DNA of 47,114 bases, taken from NCBI GenBank assembly GCA_031180595.1, contig JAPSLQ010000005.1, positions 1 through 47,114 on the forward strand. The letters are read 5' to 3'. The notes beneath the pieces are model-generated. The model was given only the letters and a program-made list of their open reading frames with translations, was not told the DNA's origin and did not search any database. The stretch's first letter is position 1, and each line of letters begins with the position of its first letter. This document shows, one piece after another, positions 43,834 through 47,114 of the stretch. The position numbers and the translations under genes are program-made. The stretch is from Isoptericola sp. (GTDB lineage Bacteria; Actinomycetota; Actinomycetes; Actinomycetales; Cellulomonadaceae).

Positions 43834-44145
43834 CTACAGCACGACTGCCGCGAGGAAGGCCAGGTAGGCCGCCAGAGCGGTCCAGGCGCTCGCCGCGACG
43901 GCCGGTCGGGGCGCACGCACGGCGTACAGGAGCGCGGCCAGGGCGAGCAGGGCCCAGCAGGCGGTGTGACCGTAGCGGATCGCGACCTCCTGGAGGCCGC
44001 CTACCTCGTCCGCACGGCCGGGGACGACGACGAGCCACAGCCCGGCCAGCGCTCCCGACGCGACCGCGCCGACGAGTCCTGCGGTGGTGCGGTGTCGTTC
44101 CAGCCAGTGCCGGATATTGGCCCCTCGCGGCGTCGTCGTGCTCAT
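43834..44145 (-). CDS. small membrane protein, partner of PadR regulator
   Basis: 103 residues with about three hydrophobic segments (residues 22-40, 58-75 and 82-102) and a basic start. No family recognised. Its ATG overlaps the PadR stop by ATGA, so it is co-translated with the regulator. PadR repressors often sit beside small membrane or transporter proteins they control; this one is a plausible target. Confidence 0.7.
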   Translation of the reverse strand: MSTTTPRGANIRHWLERHRTTAGLVGAVASGALAGLWLVVVPGRADEVGGLQEVAIRYGHTACWALLALAALLYAVRAPRPAVAASAWTALAAYLAFLAAVVL

Positions 44146-44681
44146 CGGTCCTCCAGCTGTTCGAGGGTGTGCAGCGCCTCGTCGCACCAGTCCCGCAGCG
44201 CACGGGTCATCGCGATGCCGTGCCTCACGGTGAGCCGCCAGTAGGGGGCGTCCGGCGAGGGGTCGGCGGCGATCTCGGCCTCGCTGCGCTCGAAGGACGT
44301 CAGCAGGTCGTCCAGGACGCGGCGCCGCTCCGCGACGTGGGCCGCCGTGATCCGGGGCCCCGCGTGCCGGCCCAGGAACACCTTGAGAAGCAGCTCGTCG
44401 CGGGTCGGCTCGTGGCCGGTGACGGGTCGCGCGAGCCAGGCCCGCAGCTCGTCCCAGCCCGCGTCGGTGAGCCGGTGCACCCGCGCCCGTCCCCGGCCCT
44501 CGGTCGCGACGAGCCCGTCGGCCTCGAGCCGACGCAGCGTCGGGTACAGCTGGCCGTAGCTCTCGCGCCAGAAGTGGCCCACGCTCTGCTCGAGCACCGC
44601 CCTCAGCCGGTAGCCGCTCATGGGCTCGAGGGTGAGGGCGCCGAGGACGGCGTAGCCGGTGCGTGACTCGCGGGCGGGCAC
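44142..44681 (-). CDS. PadR-family transcriptional regulator
   Basis: 179 residues. N-terminal winged helix (YAVLGALTLEPMSGYRLRAV, then GQLYPTLRRLEADGLVATEG, the PadR signature) and a C-terminal helical region for dimerisation (PadR_C type: subfamily 2). It should repress its own operon; the effector is unknown. Start: GTG at 44681, preceded by TACAGT and six bases, indicating a leaderless transcript. The -10 hexamer lies inside a 17-bp palindrome at 44690-44706. Overlaps the next gene by four bases. Confidence 0.9.
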   Translation of the reverse strand: MPARESRTGYAVLGALTLEPMSGYRLRAVLEQSVGHFWRESYGQLYPTLRRLEADGLVATEGRGRARVHRLTDAGWDELRAWLARPVTGHEPTRDELLLKVFLGRHAGPRITAAHVAERRRVLDDLLTSFERSEAEIAADPSPDAPYWRLTVRHGIAMTRALRDWCDEALHTLEQLEDR

Positions 44682-44689
44682 GGGAACAC

Positions 44690-44706
44690 TGTATCTGCCA
44701 GATACA
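44690..44706. promoter_or_regulatory. PadR operator palindrome
   Basis: TGTATCTG-C-CAGATACA: perfect 8-bp arms around one base, matching the AT-rich PadR operator pattern. It overlaps the -10 (TACAGT) of the padR-membrane protein operon, so binding would block it: autoregulation. It is an AT-rich island in very GC-rich DNA. Confidence 0.85.
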
Positions 44707-44815
44707 TTCAGGACCAGGGGTCGGTCGCGCCCGGGACGTCGCGACGGCTCGTCGGCGAGGTCTCGGAGCGATGGCGCCGGTGCCGTACGCGCAGGGCACG
44801 GGGCACAATGTCTGG

Positions 44816-45463
44816 GTGACGTACCGGTTCCTGCGCCTCATCCTCTCGCTCGTGGCGTTCGTCGTGCTGCGGCCGAAGGTGACGGGTCTGCACAACATCC
44901 CGCGGCGCGGTCCGGTGATCCTCGCGAGCAACCACCTGTCGTTCATCGACTCTGTGATCATCCCGCTCGTCGTGCCGCGGCACGTCACGTTCATCGCCAA
45001 GGCGGAGTACTGGACCGGCCGCGGGATCAAGGGCCGCGTCTCGCGCTGGTTCTTCACCACGATGGGCCACATCCCCGTCGACCGCGACGACCCCCGGGCC
45101 GGCCAGCGCTCGCTGCAGGACGCGCTGCAGGTGCTCCAGCGGGGTGGCGCGTTCGGCATCTACCCGGAGGGCACGCGCTCGCGCGACGGCAAGCTGCACC
45201 CCGGCCACACGGGCGTGGCGTGGCTGGCGCTCGCCGGCTCCGCGCCCGTGGTCCCCGTCGCGCTCGTCGGGACGGACAGGGTCCAGCCGGTCGGCAGGCG
45301 GCTGCCGCGCCCGGTGCGCGGCATCCACGTGCAGTTTGGTGCGCCGATCGACCCGTCCCGCCAGATCACGGTCGGCGCCCGGCCGGCACAGGTGCGCCGC
45401 GAGCTGACCGACCAGGTCATGGCGTCGATCCACCGGATGAGCGGCCAGGAGCTCGCCGCCTGA
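44816..45463 (+). CDS. 1-acyl-sn-glycerol-3-phosphate acyltransferase family (PlsC-like)
   Basis: 215 residues. NHLSFID (the H-x4-D catalytic motif, near residue 43), then GHIPVDRDD and YPEGTRSRDGKL (substrate-binding motif III) define the PlsC-type acyltransferase, which adds the second acyl chain in phospholipid synthesis at the membrane. N-terminal hydrophobic segment LRLILSLVAFVVL. Start: GTG at 44816, preceded by CACAAT and six bases (leaderless); an in-frame ATG at 44771 is an alternative. Confidence 0.88.
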   Translation: MTYRFLRLILSLVAFVVLRPKVTGLHNIPRRGPVILASNHLSFIDSVIIPLVVPRHVTFIAKAEYWTGRGIKGRVSRWFFTTMGHIPVDRDDPRAGQRSLQDALQVLQRGGAFGIYPEGTRSRDGKLHPGHTGVAWLALAGSAPVVPVALVGTDRVQPVGRRLPRPVRGIHVQFGAPIDPSRQITVGARPAQVRRELTDQVMASIHRMSGQELAA

Positions 45464-45532
45464 CGCGGCGCCGCCGGCGGTCCGTCCTCGTCGGCGTGCC
45501 CGGGTACCCCCGCTCGGCACCGGCCCGAGGTG

Positions 45533-46103
45533 CTATGCCGCGGCCATCCCGTGCTCGCTCCTGACGATGTGCGACCCGCCGCACCGCCTCGTGCAGCCGG
45601 TCCGGAGTGTTGGCGGCGTACCCGATCACCAGTCCTGGCGGGCCGTCGCCCACCCGGTGCGCCGACAGGGGGTGCACCCGGACCCCGGCCTCGGCGGCGC
45701 GTCGGGCCACGACGGCGTCGTCGATCCCGGGGAGCGTCACCAGCAGGTGGAGGCCGGCGGCAACACCATGGGCGGTGCCGCCGGGCAGGTGGGTCGCGAG
45801 CGCTGCCAGCAGCGCGTCTCGCCGGGCGCGGTGGCGGCGGCGGACCTGGCGCAGGTGTCGTTCGAACCCGCCGGACGTGATGAAGTGCGCGAGCGCGAGC
45901 TGGGGCAGGGCGGGGCCGGCGAGGTCGGTCCAGTACCGCTCCTCGACCAGCTCGGGCTGCAGAGCGGCCGGCGCGAGCAGCCAACCGATCCGGATCGCCG
46001 CGGCCAGGCTCTTGGACACGCTGCCCAGGTGCACCACGTGGTCGGCTGCGAGGGCGCGGAGCGCGGGCACGGGCGGGCGGTCGTAGCGGTGCTCGGCGTC
46101 GTG
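45533..46103 (-). pseudogene. remnant of a MocR-type (GntR/aminotransferase) regulator
   Basis: Reading down the minus strand from 46103, the frame matches the C-terminal aminotransferase half of MocR/PdxR proteins: DAEHRYDRPPVPALRALA, then HLGSVSKSLAAAIRIGWLL with the PLP lysine, and a late GLVIGYAANTP. All of the GntR helix-turn-helix and the first part of the aminotransferase domain are missing; homology stops at about 46103. It has no start. The 3' end is uncertain: one frame stops at 45533, while the frame carrying the homology runs on to 45417. On the far side of the break the plus strand carries a truncated transporter. Non-functional. Confidence 0.8.
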
Positions 46104-46791
46104 CAGGCCGTCCGGTACACGCTGGCCGCCGTGGTGCTGATGGTGGTCCTGCAGGCCACCGGACGGGCGGTTCCCCGACCGCGCGGCCGCGAGTGGGCGT
46201 GGGTCTCGGGCGTCGCGCTCAGCGGGCTCGTGCTGTTCAACGTGGGCGTGGTGCGCGGCGTCGCGCACGCCGAGCCGGCCGTGATCGGCGTCGCCGTCGC
46301 CGTCGCCGCCGTGCCCGTGCTCCTCGCGCTGGTGGGGCCGCTGCTCGGGCGGACCCCGTCCAGCCCCTCGGTGGTGGTCGCCGCGATGGTCGTGACCCTG
46401 GGTGCCGTGATGGTGACCGGCGGCGGCCGCACGGACGCCGCCGGTCTGGGCTATGCGCTGCTCACGCTGGTCAGCGAGGCGGGGTTCACGCTGCTGGCGG
46501 TGCCCGTGCTCCGCCGGCTCGGGCCGCACGGCGTGTCGCTCCATGCGGTCTGGATGGCTGCGATCGCGCTCTGGGCACTCAGCCTGGCGACCGACGGGCC
46601 GGGCGCGGCACTGACCTTGCGGACCGCCTCCGAGCCCGGTCGTGTGGCTCGGCGTCGCGGTCGTCGTCGTGGGCGTCGTCCTCGGGGTGCGCGCACCCTC
46701 GGCCGGTGCTCGCAGCCCCCGTCCTGCACGACGGGGCCGCCAGGGCCCCGGCACCGGTCCGGAGGGTCCTGACGACGTCACGGTCGAGTGA
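46101..46791 (+). pseudogene. remnant of an EamA-type (DMT) transporter
   Basis: From about 46101 the plus strand reads VQAVRYTLAAVVLMVVLQAT and continues through further helices of an EamA drug/metabolite transporter. The first one or two helices and the start are gone. Near 46615-46650 a second lesion occurs: the frame passes into nonsense (TLRTASEP), while the last helix, PVVWLGVAVVVVGVVLGVRA, is found in another frame and ends at TGA 46789-46791. About 50 residues appear to be missing there. Next to the MocR remnant, this looks like a divergent pair that lost both 5' ends. Confidence 0.8.
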
Positions 46792-46806
46792 GGTCACACT
46801 GGACCC

Positions 46807-47114
46807 ATGGCGCGGGTGCACGAGGACGGACGGGTGCGGCGTGTGCTCGACGTCGCGACGCTGCCCCTGAGGCAGGCCTCGACGGTGCTGGTGGGGACCT
46901 ACCTGGTGCTCGGCGGCGTCGTCGCCGGTGCGTACGGGGTGCTCGCGGCCGGATTTGTGCAGATGTTCGCCGACCAGGCGCTCCTGCGGCCGGCGGTCGT
47001 CGTCCTGGCCGTCGTCGCGGCCGCGGTCGCGCTCACGCCGCCGTTCCTCGGGGCGGTGCGCACGCTCGAGATCCTCGCGGTCCGCACGTTCCTCGGCGTG
47101 GACCTGCCCGTGCC
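46807..47114 (+). CDS. membrane protein, probably sensor histidine kinase N-terminus (partial)
   Basis: The gene begins at the ATG at 46807 and runs off the window; 102 residues are visible. Two hydrophobic helices (about 22-44 and 58-78) follow a polar start, and the visible end reads LEILAVRTFLGVDLP, which resembles the first part of actinobacterial sensor kinases with a putative-sensor domain. CACACT lies six bases before the ATG, a leaderless-type start. The kinase domain is outside the window, so the call is tentative. Confidence 0.55.
   Translation, partial: MARVHEDGRVRRVLDVATLPLRQASTVLVGTYLVLGGVVAGAYGVLAAGFVQMFADQALLRPAVVVLAVVAAAVALTPPFLGAVRTLEILAVRTFLGVDLPV

Overview
The window is a very GC-rich stretch of chromosome, densely packed with short intergenic gaps. 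The gene families point to a Gram-positive actinomycete: DUF6328 and DUF6098 proteins, a PAS-ANTAR regulator, a tandem glycine riboswitch before gcvP, NYN-LOTUS and Nif3-type proteins, and many starts that look leaderless. A Cellulomonas/Cellulosimicrobium-like member of the Micrococcales is my best guess; this is inference from family content, not from a marker gene. I see no rRNA, tRNA, CRISPR array, prophage or insertion sequence.

Layout. (1) 1-9.3 kb: a thioesterase-fold protein behind a candidate leader-peptide attenuator; an NmrA-type oxidoreductase divergent from a low-molecular-weight phosphatase and GNAT pair; an alpha/beta hydrolase; a DUF2231 membrane protein; a DUF1992-Nif3 coupled pair; a lipoprotein serpin; and a class I aminotransferase. 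(2) 9.3-13.9 kb: a PAS-ANTAR regulator, a stress-type SDR with a DUF6098 partner, a nucleotidyltransferase-fold protein and two translationally coupled endonuclease/exonuclease/phosphatase (EEP) paralogues. (3) 13.8-18.4 kb: a carbohydrate ABC importer (binding protein and two permeases) ending in a zinc alcohol dehydrogenase, all joined by 4-base overlaps and headed by a LacI-type palindrome. No ATPase or LacI gene is nearby. (4) 18.4-21 kb: small membrane and secreted proteins and a LysR regulator. (5) 21-26 kb: tandem glycine riboswitch, then gcvP-gcvT-gcvH. (6) 26-37 kb: a stand-alone LuxR-type HTH, a Nudix hydrolase, two large secreted enzymes (a PQQ-type sugar dehydrogenase with PKD domain, and a phosphodiester glycosidase/metallophosphoesterase fusion), gamma-glutamyltransferase and a small P-loop kinase. 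(7) 37-41.4 kb: Hsp20 under a CIRCE element, and a metF-metE operon under an S-box-type SAM riboswitch. (8) 41.5-47.1 kb: a quinone-type oxidoreductase, an NYN-LOTUS protein, a PadR regulator with its operator and small membrane partner, an acyltransferase, a MocR/EamA divergent pair that a deletion has reduced to two remnants, and the start of a membrane protein, probably a sensor kinase, cut by the window end.

The regulatory content is unusually readable: two riboswitches, a CIRCE site, a LacI-type and a PadR-type operator, a probable ribosome-mediated attenuator, several long hairpins between convergent genes, and a repeated pattern (-10-like hexamer, 6-7 nt, start codon) at about a dozen genes that indicates leaderless transcripts. 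I did not find one large undescribed defence or biosynthetic system. The best candidates for something new are the leader-peptide/attenuator locus, the MocR/EamA deletion scar, the NAGPA-metallophosphoesterase fusion with a changed metal motif, and the NYN-LOTUS protein.
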